Shown here piece by piece: positions 7,943 to 15,912 of a DNA stretch of 24,396 nucleotides (position 1 is its first letter; each line of letters begins with the position of its first letter). The translations under genes and the position numbers were made by a program. The stretch is from UBA1422 sp041859095. GTDB taxonomy: Bacteria; Bacillota; Clostridia; Peptostreptococcales; Anaerovoracaceae. Below the pieces are notes generated by a model. It saw nothing but the letters and a program-made list of their open reading frames with translations. It did not search any database and was not told the DNA's origin. Location: positions 1 through 24,396 of the forward strand of contig JBHEKY010000038.1 in the NCBI GenBank assembly GCA_041859095.1, given 5' to 3'.

Positions 7943-9607
7943 TTATTCCTCGGTATGTTTTTTGATTTTTTGATAAGCCTGGGATTGACTAATACCCAAT
8001 TCTTTTGCAACTTTATATGAACTTCGGTACTGTTTATATTTGTCTAGAATTATTTGCTTTTCTGCATGATTCATGTACTCTTTCAATGTTAACGGAGCTG
8101 CAAAAGGTTGGTTGACTATTTCTTGTTTCAGTGAGAAGTTGTTCTTTGTTGCGTCCATTTCTCCAGTCATCTGTTCATTGGATTCAATTAGATTATGGTA
8201 TTCAAGCGGTAAATCTCCCAGACCGAGCACATCACTGTTTGATGTGATAAATAGCCTTTCAATCAGATTCTCCAATTCGCGGATATTACCCGGCCACCTA
8301 TAGTTAATGAGCCTGGATAGTAATTCAACAGAGATGCGCTTTTCCTTATTGTACTTCTTAACATTTTTGGCAATAAAGAAATGGATCAGGGTGAAAATAT
8401 CATCTTTTCTTGATCGAAGCGGAGGAATAATTATGGGAATCACATTGAGTCTGTAATATAAATCCTCTCTAAATTTCCCCTGTTGAACTAAGGCGTACAA
8501 ATCCTTGTTGGTTGCCGCAATGAGGCGGAAATTTATTTTCTTTGGAATTGTTTCTCCCACCCTAATAACAGCTTTATCCTGAATGACATTTAATAACTTT
8601 ACCTGCATATGCATCGGCAAATCTCCGATTTCATTCAGCAAAATAGTCCCTCCGTTGGCAGCTTCAAAGTACCCGGCATTCCCATCACCTTTTGCGCCAG
8701 TGAACGCCCCCTTTCCGTAACCAAAGAATTCAGATTCCGCCAAACCTTCTGGAAGTGCGCAGCAATTAATGTTCACCAACCTTCCGCGGCAGAAGCTTGA
8801 TTTAGAATGGATATAGTTGGCCCAATAGTCTTTTCCAACGCCTGTTTCGCCCTGCAATAGGACGTTGGCATCGCTTGTAGCCGCCTTTTCCGACAGAGAG
8901 ACTACCCGTTCCATATCACTACTTTTGGTTACCAGGTTATCGATTATTTTTTCTTTACTTATAATTTCTAGTGTGTCTACATTGATAAATTGATTCGCCA
9001 TGGATTCATTATCGCCAACTAACTCAAAGTTCTTTTTGACGGATTCAATGTTACTCTTAATCTCATCCACAAGCCTCCGATTCATTTCGGATTTGAAGTC
9101 TTTGTAGTCCAAGTCAATACCCAAAACTCCCAACAAACACCCGGCAGATTCAGCCTTAGAACTGTATACCGGAACGCTATATGTAATGACTTCCATTCTC
9201 ATGTATGGGTCAAAATACGCTCGAGTGAACCCTCCTTCTTTTGCGCGGATGGATTCATAATACCACCATTTCAAGAAAGAATTCTCTGGTGAAAAATCTC
9301 TAATATACGACATGTTGTGTTCACATGTTTCCCAGTTTCCTTTATTCTCAATGCAGACACCAGCACCAAGTTCATCCGGTCCCAACTGAGGAGTGGCGTC
9401 CGGTGTAAACTGAAAATATATCTGGGCAATTAAATTTTCCGATTTTATGGAGTCATAAAGAATATGCTTAAGCCAACCACTTTGAAGTTGATGAATAGCA
9501 TTTCGATCTCTTAGCTTTTCCATGTCCACTTCTGTTGATAACTTTTCACTGATTTTTTTGGCTATTTGTGATACGCGTAAGCCAAGAGGTGTTTCTTCTT
9601 TTTGCAT
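7943..9607 (-). CDS. Sigma-54-dependent activator with a Cache-like sensory domain
   Basis: A 554-residue enhancer-binding protein. Residues about 60-170 resemble a Cache/PDC sensor (aromatic KxWYxxS element, then I-T-Y-S-V-P-V and G-V-L-G-I-D-L-D), but no transmembrane helix is present, so sensing should be cytoplasmic. The AAA+ domain (about 225-460) has Walker A GETGVGKD (253-260), the sigma-54 contact loop GAFTGA (300-305), sensor I A-A-T-N, arginine fingers near R380/R386 and R-W-P-G-N-I-R-E-L-E-N (437-447). Walker B reads I-L-L-N-E (N325, E326) instead of the usual D-E. A Fis-type helix-turn-helix closes the protein (about 525-551). The ATG at 9607 has AAGGAG four bases upstream; an upstream in-frame TTG at 9634 has none. 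It is divergent from an aminotransferase-led operon with a -24/-12 promoter, its probable target. Confidence 0.9.
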   Translation of the reverse strand: MQKEETPLGLRVSQIAKKISEKLSTEVDMEKLRDRNAIHQLQSGWLKHILYDSIKSENLIAQIYFQFTPDATPQLGPDELGAGVCIENKGNWETCEHNMSYIRDFSPENSFLKWWYYESIRAKEGGFTRAYFDPYMRMEVITYSVPVYSSKAESAGCLLGVLGIDLDYKDFKSEMNRRLVDEIKSNIESVKKNFELVGDNESMANQFINVDTLEIISKEKIIDNLVTKSSDMERVVSLSEKAATSDANVLLQGETGVGKDYWANYIHSKSSFCRGRLVNINCCALPEGLAESEFFGYGKGAFTGAKGDGNAGYFEAANGGTILLNEIGDLPMHMQVKLLNVIQDKAVIRVGETIPKKINFRLIAATNKDLYALVQQGKFREDLYYRLNVIPIIIPPLRSRKDDIFTLIHFFIAKNVKKYNKEKRISVELLSRLINYRWPGNIRELENLIERLFITSNSDVLGLGDLPLEYHNLIESNEQMTGEMDATKNNFSLKQEIVNQPFAAPLTLKEYMNHAEKQIILDKYKQYRSSYKVAKELGISQSQAYQKIKKHTEE

Positions 9608-9646
9608 GAGGCTCCTTAGTGCTTTCCATTTCAATTAGATATTAGA

Positions 9647-9675
9647 ATCATATCAGACAATAAATATTGCGTCAA
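9647..9675 (-). promoter_or_regulatory. SigmaA-type promoter of the sigma-54 activator gene
   Basis: On the minus strand TTGACG (9675-9670), 17 bases, then TATGAT (9652-9647). The predicted start near 9640 leaves a 33-base leader before the ATG at 9607. The -35 box lies inside the dyad 9662-9681. Confidence 0.7.
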
Positions 9676-9681
9676 ATATTT
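9662..9681. promoter_or_regulatory. Candidate operator / upstream activator site (dyad)
   Basis: Inverted repeat AAATATT, 6 bases, AATATTT. It lies about 16 bases upstream of the -24 element and covers the -35 box of the regulator gene. Binding of the Fis-type domain here would fit activation of the operon and self-repression. The arms are AT-rich, so chance occurrence is possible. Confidence 0.35.
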
Positions 9682-9696
9682 CATTTTTTGTATGGT

Positions 9697-9712
9697 TGGT
9701 ATAAAACTTGCT
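9697..9712 (+). promoter_or_regulatory. Sigma-54 (-24/-12) promoter of the catabolic operon
   Basis: TGGTATAAAACTTGCT matches the TGGCAC-N5-TTGCW consensus with the invariant GG and GC separated by exactly 10 bases. The predicted start is about 12 bases downstream of the GC, some 30 bases before the aminotransferase ATG. A sigma-54 activator gene is divergently encoded next to it, which strongly supports the call. Confidence 0.85.
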
Positions 9713-9752
9713 AATTAAGTAGTTAGCGATTATGAAATACGAAAGGATTATC

Positions 9753-10943
9753 ATGGAAATTTCAATCAAAATGAAGAACATGGAAACCTCCTCGGTTAGA
9801 ATGCTCACTAGGTTTGCAGAACAGGCTAAAGCGGAAGGGAAAAAAGTATACCATCTGAATATTGGGCAACCTGACCTACCCACACCAAAAACATACTTCC
9901 AACGAATCAAAGCCTTCAACCCTAAAACAACTGAATATATGCCTTCTTTGGGCATGCCCGAGTTGATTGATGTAATTCATAAATACTATTCGGATTTAGG
10001 CATTGATTATCTGAAAGAGCAGATTGCTGTTACTACCGGTGGAACGGAAGCACTTCTTTTTGCATTTTTATCCTTAACCAATGCGGAAGATGAGATTCTA
10101 CTTCCCGAACCATTTTATTCAAACTATCTAACCTTCTTTGCAATATCAGGAACACATTGTGTACCAATTACAACATATGTTGAAAATGGCTTTCACTTTA
10201 CAAGGGAAGATTTGGAGGCAAAGGTTACAGATCGTACCAAAGCTATTCTCATTTCCAACCCATGCAATCCAACAGGAACAGCCCTAACCATGGAAGAAGT
10301 GCAAATGATTTCAGAATTTGCAATAGCTAATGATTTATTTATCATAGCGGATGAAGTATATAGAGAATTCGTATTTGATAAACGTTCTGTATCAAGTTTT
10401 GGGTTTGTTTCAGGCATCGATGACCGGCTCATTATGATTGATAGTGTTTCCAAGCGTTATAATGCGTGTGGCGTTAGAATTGGCGCAATTCTTACGAAAA
10501 ACCCTGAGGTTTTCGCCATCATATCCAAGTTGTGTCAGGGCAGGCTTTCCTGCTCGACATTGGAACAGGTTGGGGCCATCGGTCTATATGAAACCAATCC
10601 TACATCTCTTAATCTGAATAGGGATATTTATCAATCCAGACGTGATTTGGTTTATCAGATGTTACAGGATGTGCCCGGTGTTGTCTGTAGTAAATCTGAA
10701 GGCGCTTTTTATATGATTGCCAAACTTCCTGTGAAAAATGTGGAGGATTTCCTCACTTGGTTGCTGACTAGTTTTGAAATCGACGGGGAAACAGTAATGG
10801 CTGCTCCTGCCTCCGGGTTCTACAAAACCATTGGCCTTGGGGCCAGCGAAATCAGAATCGCCTATGTACTTGAAGAAGGCGAACTAAAAAAGGCAATGAG
10901 AATTTTGATCAAAGGTCTCGAAAAATATTCCCAAGTAATATAA
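9753..10943 (+). CDS. PLP-dependent class I/II aminotransferase
   Basis: A 396-residue cytoplasmic fold-type I aminotransferase of the aspartate/aromatic transaminase superfamily. Visible features are N-I-G-Q-P-D (36-41), T-G-G-T-E-A (95-100) for phosphate binding, N-P-C-N-P-T-G (169-175), A-D-E-V-Y (199-203) with the pyridine-N aspartate D200, and the Schiff-base lysine K234 in S-V-S-K-R-Y. R242 and the substrate carboxylate arginine R368 (E-I-R-I-A-Y) are also present. It should convert an amino acid to its 2-oxo acid; which one cannot be read from the sequence. The start at 9753 has AAAGGA five bases upstream. An ATG at 9732 extends the frame but has no ribosome site. It is the first gene of the sigma-54-driven operon, 47 nt before the transporter gene. 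Confidence 0.9.
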   Translation: MEISIKMKNMETSSVRMLTRFAEQAKAEGKKVYHLNIGQPDLPTPKTYFQRIKAFNPKTTEYMPSLGMPELIDVIHKYYSDLGIDYLKEQIAVTTGGTEALLFAFLSLTNAEDEILLPEPFYSNYLTFFAISGTHCVPITTYVENGFHFTREDLEAKVTDRTKAILISNPCNPTGTALTMEEVQMISEFAIANDLFIIADEVYREFVFDKRSVSSFGFVSGIDDRLIMIDSVSKRYNACGVRIGAILTKNPEVFAIISKLCQGRLSCSTLEQVGAIGLYETNPTSLNLNRDIYQSRRDLVYQMLQDVPGVVCSKSEGAFYMIAKLPVKNVEDFLTWLLTSFEIDGETVMAAPASGFYKTIGLGASEIRIAYVLEEGELKKAMRILIKGLEKYSQVI

Positions 10944-10961
10944 AATCCCTTTTGGGTTTTA
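10941..10961 (+). other. Small intercistronic hairpin
   Basis: The aminotransferase stop codon starts a short imperfect hairpin (AAAATCCC, loop TTTT, GGGTTTTA with one bulged base). It is followed by AT-rich sequence and the strong transporter ribosome site. It is weak and may only shape mRNA stability. Confidence 0.3.
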
Positions 10962-10990
10962 TATAAAATTTATATTATTAGGAGGAGAAA

Positions 10991-12514
10991 ATGACAGAAG
11001 AAACTTTATTAAAGAAGAAAAGAAGAATATCTTTTCCTTCAGCCTGGTTAATCGTATTTATTCTATTAGTAATCGCGGCTATCATGACCTACGTTGTGCC
11101 AGCGGGATCTTATTCTACATTGATCTACAATGAAGAGACCGCCGCTTTCACAATTACATCACCAAATGGAGATGAAAGTGAAGCCCCTGCAACTCAGGAT
11201 ACTTTGGATCAATACGGAATTCAAACTGAGCTGTCGAAGTTAGTGGACGGCACCATCTGGAAGCCGATTGCCATTCCAGACACTTATGAGCGTGTTGCTT
11301 CGCAGCATCAAGGGCTTGTCGCTGTCATCATGTCAACCGTAAACGGTGTTTATGAAACGGTTGACATTATGTTCTTTGTGCTTGTTCTAGGAGGATGCTT
11401 AGGGATTCTCACCTACTCCGGTGCATTTACTGCCGGAATCGGTGCTCTTAGCAGAGTTACTAAAGGGAGAGAATACCTCTTGATTATTGCAATGACCTTC
11501 TTGATTGCAATGGGTGGCACCACCTTCGGAATGGCAGAGGAAACTATGGCATTATATCCGGTTTTAGTGCCTGTGTTCCTCGCGGCAAGATATGACGCCT
11601 TAGTTTGTGTGACTTCCATCTATATGGGTTCTACCATAGGCTGTATGTTCTCAACCGTTAACCCTTTTTCGGTTGTTATCGCATCCAATGCAGCCGGCAT
11701 TGACTTTACTTCTGGTATTGTATGGCGGTTAGTCGGATTGGTGATTGGCATTATTATTGTTATGGCTTATATCATTAGATATGCCAGAATAGTAAAAGCA
11801 GACCCTACCAAATCCTTAATCTATAGCGAAAGAAATATTATCGAAGCTGCCTTTGAAAAGAAACATGAAGTCGAACCCTTAAACCCACGTTATACCCTAG
11901 CACTTATTGTTTTTCTAGCTTGTTTTATTGTCATGATTTACGGTGTCATCAAGTTGGAATGGTGGTTTGGAGAAATGACGGCAGTCTTTATGGTCGGCGC
12001 ATTCGTTCTCGGTGCAATACTAAAAATGCCTGAGAAAATATTCTTTAATGAATTCATTAATGGCGCTTCCGCCTTGGTTGGCGTCGGAATCATTATCGGA
12101 TTCTCCAGAAGTGTTAATATCATGTTAGAAAACGGAAAAATTCAGGATACTATTCTGCAAAGCTTAATCAGTGGCATTGGTGACATGAGCCCATATATTT
12201 TTCTGATTGTGCTATTGTTCATATTCCTGATATTGGGATTCTTTATTAATTCATCCTCTGCACTGGCAGTACTGACCATCCCGATCATGGCTCCTCTAGC
12301 TGATGCTGTCGGGCTTCCTCGAGAGTTGGTCGTCTCTGCCTATATCTATGGTCTGGGTATCATCACAGCAGTCTCACCTTGTAGTTTGGCATTAATTACT
12401 TGTGAAATGGTAAAAGTACCTTATGTTAAATATGTTCGATTCCTGCTACCCTTAGTTGGGATTCTGACTGTCCTTGGAATTGTTATGCTATTACTTCAAG
12501 CAATGTTTGGTTAA
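10991..12514 (+). CDS. YfcC/DcuC-family secondary transporter
   Basis: A 507-residue integral membrane protein of the PF03606 (YfcC) family. The start K-K-K-R-R-I-S-F-P-S-A-W-L-I and the following T-Y-V-V-P-A-G-S-Y segment are typical. A hydrophilic insertion (about residues 45-105) separates the first helix from the rest, and about eleven further hydrophobic segments follow. Signature elements include M-G-G-T-T-F-G-M-A-E-E (about 176-186), G-S-T-I-G-C-M-F-S-T-V-N-P-F and a late S-P-C-S-L-A-L-I. Relatives move arginine/ornithine, peptides or other carboxylated amino compounds, and the substrate cannot be assigned from sequence. GGAGGAG precedes the ATG at proper spacing. Its place between an aminotransferase and a dipeptidase suggests it imports the substrate of the operon. 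Confidence 0.88.
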   Translation: MTEETLLKKKRRISFPSAWLIVFILLVIAAIMTYVVPAGSYSTLIYNEETAAFTITSPNGDESEAPATQDTLDQYGIQTELSKLVDGTIWKPIAIPDTYERVASQHQGLVAVIMSTVNGVYETVDIMFFVLVLGGCLGILTYSGAFTAGIGALSRVTKGREYLLIIAMTFLIAMGGTTFGMAEETMALYPVLVPVFLAARYDALVCVTSIYMGSTIGCMFSTVNPFSVVIASNAAGIDFTSGIVWRLVGLVIGIIIVMAYIIRYARIVKADPTKSLIYSERNIIEAAFEKKHEVEPLNPRYTLALIVFLACFIVMIYGVIKLEWWFGEMTAVFMVGAFVLGAILKMPEKIFFNEFINGASALVGVGIIIGFSRSVNIMLENGKIQDTILQSLISGIGDMSPYIFLIVLLFIFLILGFFINSSSALAVLTIPIMAPLADAVGLPRELVVSAYIYGLGIITAVSPCSLALITCEMVKVPYVKYVRFLLPLVGILTVLGIVMLLLQAMFG

Positions 12515-12521
12515 CCAATCA

Positions 12522-12559
12522 GGTTATATGCAGTCGCAATACAGCGGCTGCATATAACC
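12522..12559. repeat. Long intercistronic inverted repeat
   Basis: A 16-bp arm pair (GGTTATATGCAGTCGC and GCGGCTGCATATAACC, one G-T wobble in RNA) with a six-base loop AATACA lies 8 bases after the transporter stop codon. No U-tract follows, so it is not a standard terminator. It may stabilise or process the upstream mRNA, attenuate the downstream genes, or serve as a protein-binding dyad. The remaining 56 bases to the dipeptidase gene show only its AAAGGG ribosome site. Confidence 0.8.
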
Positions 12560-12615
12560 AGTAATAATTTCGTGACACATTGTTTCGAAAACGACCAAAG
12601 CAAAGGGTGTAAATA

Positions 12616-14022
12616 ATGGATATTAAAAAAGAATTTGATAAGAATTTAGATAGCTTTACAACAGATTTAGCCGGACTACTTGCAATTCCCAGCATTGCCA
12701 CCAATCCTGATGGGGATTATCCTTTCGGCAAAGAAGTTCAAAGAGCCTTTGAGTATATGTTGAATCTCGCCACATCAATGGGGTTTAAAACAAAGAACAT
12801 TGATAACTATGGCGGTCATATTGACTGGACTGGTACCGAAGACGGGGTTATGGGTATTGTTGGGCACATTGATGTTGTTCCGGTTGGAAAAGGTTGGTCC
12901 GTCGATCCCTTTGGTGGTACTGTCAAAGATGGCTGGCTCTTTGGTCGTGGTGCACAGGATGACAAGGGCCCTACAATGGCTGGATTATACGCAATGAAAA
13001 TTCTTAAAGACTTGGGCTTCGTTCCAAAGAAAACAATACGGCTCATTTTAGGACTGGATGAAGAATCCAACTGGGATGGTATGAAATACTACCTGCAGAA
13101 AGAGAAAGCTCCGGACTTCGGGATTGTCCCCGATGCCGACTTCCCTTTGGTTCAGTGTGAAAAAGGGTTATTGGAATTTTACCTCGTCAAAGAAAACAAA
13201 AATGCTACTACACACCAACCAGTTTCCTTAGTATCTATGTCAGGTGGAACCGCACCGAATATGGTGGCTGCGTTCGTAGAAATACGGCTATCAGGAGGGA
13301 ATGGCTATCTCAAGGGAATTGCTGATGAACTTCAAATCAAAGCTGCTAAGAAGGATTACAATGTGAAAATCTCTTTTGACGAAGAGGAGTTGATTGTAGA
13401 AGTAACAGGTACTTCAGCCCATGCAGCACTACCAGAACGAGGGAAAAACGCAATTTCAATGGCTATGGATTTGCTTGATGGATTACAGTTTGCAAATGCA
13501 GACGCAAATGAACTGATTAACTTTTATAACACGAATATCGGATTTTCACTTGATGGTAGCAACATATCGTGCGCCATGGAAGACAATCTTTCCGGTAAAC
13601 TATCGTTTAATGTAGGGGAAATTCTTTTTGATCAAAATGAAGCCCGACTGACATTAGATATCCGCTACCCCGTCACCAAATCTCAGGAATTAGTATGCCA
13701 AGCTCTGGAAGCAGCCCTCTGTGGTACCGGTTTTTCGCTTGAAGTTTTTGACCACATTCAATCCATTTATCAAGAATCAGATAATCCGATTGTGGTCACC
13801 TTAATTGATATTTATAGAGAAATTAGTGGAGATCAACTAACACAACCTTCTATTATTGGCGGTGCAACCTTTGCACGAGCCATTCCGAACTGCATGGCCT
13901 TCGGTGCATTATTCCCCGGTGACCCAGAACTTGAACATCAAGTAGACGAGCGTGTTGAGATTGCACAGTTAATGCGAGCAGGACAAATCTATGCAGAAGC
14001 AATATACCGTTTGACAAAATAG
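12616..14022 (+). CDS. pepV: M20 family dipeptidase (PepV/Sapep-like)
   Basis: A 468-residue cytoplasmic zinc dipeptidase, the usual length for PepV. Metal and catalytic residues are all in place: H84 and D86 in G-H-I-D-V-V-P, D115 in G-R-G-A-Q-D-D-K-G, the E149/E150 pair in L-D-E-E-S, D173 in P-D-A-D-F-P, and H441 in E-L-E-H-Q-V-D-E. The lid domain lies between (about 185-380). PepV enzymes release amino acids from a broad range of dipeptides, including beta-alanyl ones. The ATG has AAAGGG about eight bases upstream. It follows the transporter gene after a long hairpin and precedes the amidohydrolase gene by less than 20 bases, so it probably hydrolyses the imported substrate before transamination. 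Symbol by family resemblance; substrate not proven. Confidence 0.9.
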   Translation: MDIKKEFDKNLDSFTTDLAGLLAIPSIATNPDGDYPFGKEVQRAFEYMLNLATSMGFKTKNIDNYGGHIDWTGTEDGVMGIVGHIDVVPVGKGWSVDPFGGTVKDGWLFGRGAQDDKGPTMAGLYAMKILKDLGFVPKKTIRLILGLDEESNWDGMKYYLQKEKAPDFGIVPDADFPLVQCEKGLLEFYLVKENKNATTHQPVSLVSMSGGTAPNMVAAFVEIRLSGGNGYLKGIADELQIKAAKKDYNVKISFDEEELIVEVTGTSAHAALPERGKNAISMAMDLLDGLQFANADANELINFYNTNIGFSLDGSNISCAMEDNLSGKLSFNVGEILFDQNEARLTLDIRYPVTKSQELVCQALEAALCGTGFSLEVFDHIQSIYQESDNPIVVTLIDIYREISGDQLTQPSIIGGATFARAIPNCMAFGALFPGDPELEHQVDERVEIAQLMRAGQIYAEAIYRLTK

Positions 14023-14038
14023 AAACGTAGTGGAGCAG

Positions 14039-15748
14039 ATGAAATACATGACAAGATTTACGAACTGTAAAATATATACCCCCGATAGACCAAATGAAAT
14101 ACTCAACTGTTTAGAAACGAGTAACGGAAAATTTTCTTATGTTGGAACTGAAGACGAAGCAATGGGAAGCTCCGAGAAACCATCAGAGATCATTGACCTA
14201 AATGGTGCTACCATATTACCTGGTTTTATGGACGGTCATGTACACGCACCGGGGCTTGCTTATGATACCTTGTTCAATCTAAATTTATTCCATGCACGCA
14301 ATAAACAAGATACGCTTGAACGAATCGTTGATTTTGTAAAATTGCATCCTGAAAAGGATATATATTATGGACGTGGTGTGAATGCTGCTTTCTTTGAAGG
14401 GCGTGAACATTTGACTGGCCCAAAAAAAGAGTATTTGGATTATATATGCCCAGATAAACCCATTTTAATTGCCGATTTCGGAGGCAACTTCATATGGCTC
14501 AATTCCGCTGCGTTGAAGCGTTATGGAATCACTCCCAACACCCCTATCCCCTCTGGAGGTGAAATCCCGTTGGATCCACAAAATGGCGAAGTCTGGGGTA
14601 TAATTAGAAACGAGGCAAGAGCCCTGATTCCATATCAGCAGTTGTCTTCGGAAGAAAGCATTGAAGCGGCTTTGTGGTTTCAACAGAAAATGATTTCCTA
14701 TGGATACACTTCGATATTTGCACTACGTCCACCGGGAACGGTCGAGCCAAGAACAACACTGTTGGAAGTCTTCAAGCACCTTGAAGATCAGGGAAATCTA
14801 AAAATGCGTATCTTTGGTGCGCGAGACATTTCACCAATTTGCAACATAGATGAAGAAATCGAATTGTTGCTTAATCTCAAACAAAAGTATCAATCTCCAC
14901 TTGTGAAATTTACCACCGCGAAATTCTTTATTGATGGTGTAGTTGAAGGCGCTGATGCATTCCTGCTAGAGCCATATGAGCACCTACTCAGTACCGACAT
15001 GCCGGTTGAAATGAAAAGTTGCGGATTATGTCTGTGGAAAAAGGAGAAATTGACTGCAATGTTTGAGCGTTGCATGGAAAATGATATTTTAATCCATTGC
15101 CATAGCATTGGTGACGGTGCTGTGCGGCTTGCCCTAGATTGCATTGAGATTGCTATCGCTAAGACGGGTAAACGGGATCATCGCACAACCCTAACCCACC
15201 TTCAATTAGTTTCGGGTTTGGATAAGGAGCGAATGGCAAAACTTGCTGTGATTGCCAATGTTCAGCCTTATTGGCATTTCAAATCACCAAATCTCTTTGA
15301 AACAATTGAAAAGGTTTTATTAGGCGAACGAGCTGAATCAGAATATCCACTACATTCTTTAATTGATAAAGGAGTCTTAGTCACTGCATCCTCCGATTAT
15401 CCGGTCACGCCAGAGCCAAATCCATTTTTAGGAATCCAGGTAGCATGTACCAGAAATATGGCTGATGCCGCCTCCTATGGCTTAGCGTCTTTGGAAGATA
15501 TCGAAAATCCTAGTTTCTTACTAAATCGAGATGAACGAGTCTCAGTTTGGGAAATGTTGCAAACTTTTACAATTAATAACGCTTTTGCTCAGCACGGGGA
15601 AACGAACTTTGGTTCTATTACTGTTGGGAAATCCGCTGACTTCATAGTTGTTGATCAAGATCCCTTTGTAACACCTCTAAAAGATCTAGAAAAAATTCAA
15701 ATTTTGCAGACCATTTTTCGTTCTGAAACTGTATATAAAGGACTTTAA
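14039..15748 (+). CDS. YtcJ-like metal-dependent amidohydrolase
   Basis: A 569-residue amidohydrolase (PF07969-type). Metal-site elements are H67/H69 in G-F-M-D-G-H-V-H, a candidate metal-bridging K295 with D299 in K-F-F-I-D-G, H355 in H-C-H-S-I-G-D-G, H387 in T-H-L-Q, and D453 in S-S-D-Y-P-V. The region that in most YtcJ-like proteins reads G-H-x-x-W-x-N-S is G-N-F-I-W-L-N-S here, and the motif H-x-I-G-D-R has Gly for Arg. Substrate specificity may therefore be unusual. N-acyl or amide bond hydrolysis is the likely chemistry. Start choice is open: GTG 14030, ATG 14039 or ATG 14048. The GGAG at 14032-14035 is close to the second and far from the third. It is the last gene of the operon, followed by a terminator. 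Confidence 0.82.
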   Translation: MKYMTRFTNCKIYTPDRPNEILNCLETSNGKFSYVGTEDEAMGSSEKPSEIIDLNGATILPGFMDGHVHAPGLAYDTLFNLNLFHARNKQDTLERIVDFVKLHPEKDIYYGRGVNAAFFEGREHLTGPKKEYLDYICPDKPILIADFGGNFIWLNSAALKRYGITPNTPIPSGGEIPLDPQNGEVWGIIRNEARALIPYQQLSSEESIEAALWFQQKMISYGYTSIFALRPPGTVEPRTTLLEVFKHLEDQGNLKMRIFGARDISPICNIDEEIELLLNLKQKYQSPLVKFTTAKFFIDGVVEGADAFLLEPYEHLLSTDMPVEMKSCGLCLWKKEKLTAMFERCMENDILIHCHSIGDGAVRLALDCIEIAIAKTGKRDHRTTLTHLQLVSGLDKERMAKLAVIANVQPYWHFKSPNLFETIEKVLLGERAESEYPLHSLIDKGVLVTASSDYPVTPEPNPFLGIQVACTRNMADAASYGLASLEDIENPSFLLNRDERVSVWEMLQTFTINNAFAQHGETNFGSITVGKSADFIVVDQDPFVTPLKDLEKIQILQTIFRSETVYKGL

Positions 15749-15771
15749 TTCAGCTAAAACGAAAAACATAT

Positions 15772-15806
15772 AGAAGCCCTAGCATTATTGCTTTAGGCTT
15801 CTTTTC
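15772..15806 (+). terminator. Intrinsic terminator of the catabolic operon
   Basis: AGAAGCCCT pairs imperfectly with AGGCTTCT across a 14-base loop and is followed by TTTT. It stands 24 bases after the amidohydrolase stop. Confidence 0.75.
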
Positions 15807-15836
15807 ATTTTCACAAAGGAATCATTGTTTTTTTGA

Positions 15837-15867
15837 TTGACTTTGTAACTGCAATAAGGTTTAGGAT
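15837..15867 (+). promoter_or_regulatory. Weak candidate promoter for the half-transporter pair
   Basis: TTGACT (15837-15842), 19 bases, TAGGAT (15862-15867). Spacing is longer than ideal and the -10 is mediocre, but the genes need a promoter after the preceding terminator and this is the best candidate seen. Confidence 0.35.
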
Positions 15868-15912
15868 AATTTTACAATTTCGTTTAAACCCCGCAAATTA
15901 GGAGAATAGCCT

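Noticed and set aside
9608..9634. TTG start at 9634 for the sigma-54 activator
   Set aside because: No Shine-Dalgarno precedes it and it lies only a few bases after the predicted transcript start; ATG 9607 has AAGGAG.
12522..12559. Hairpin as an intrinsic terminator
   Set aside because: No U-run follows on either strand, and the downstream genes have no obvious promoter of their own.
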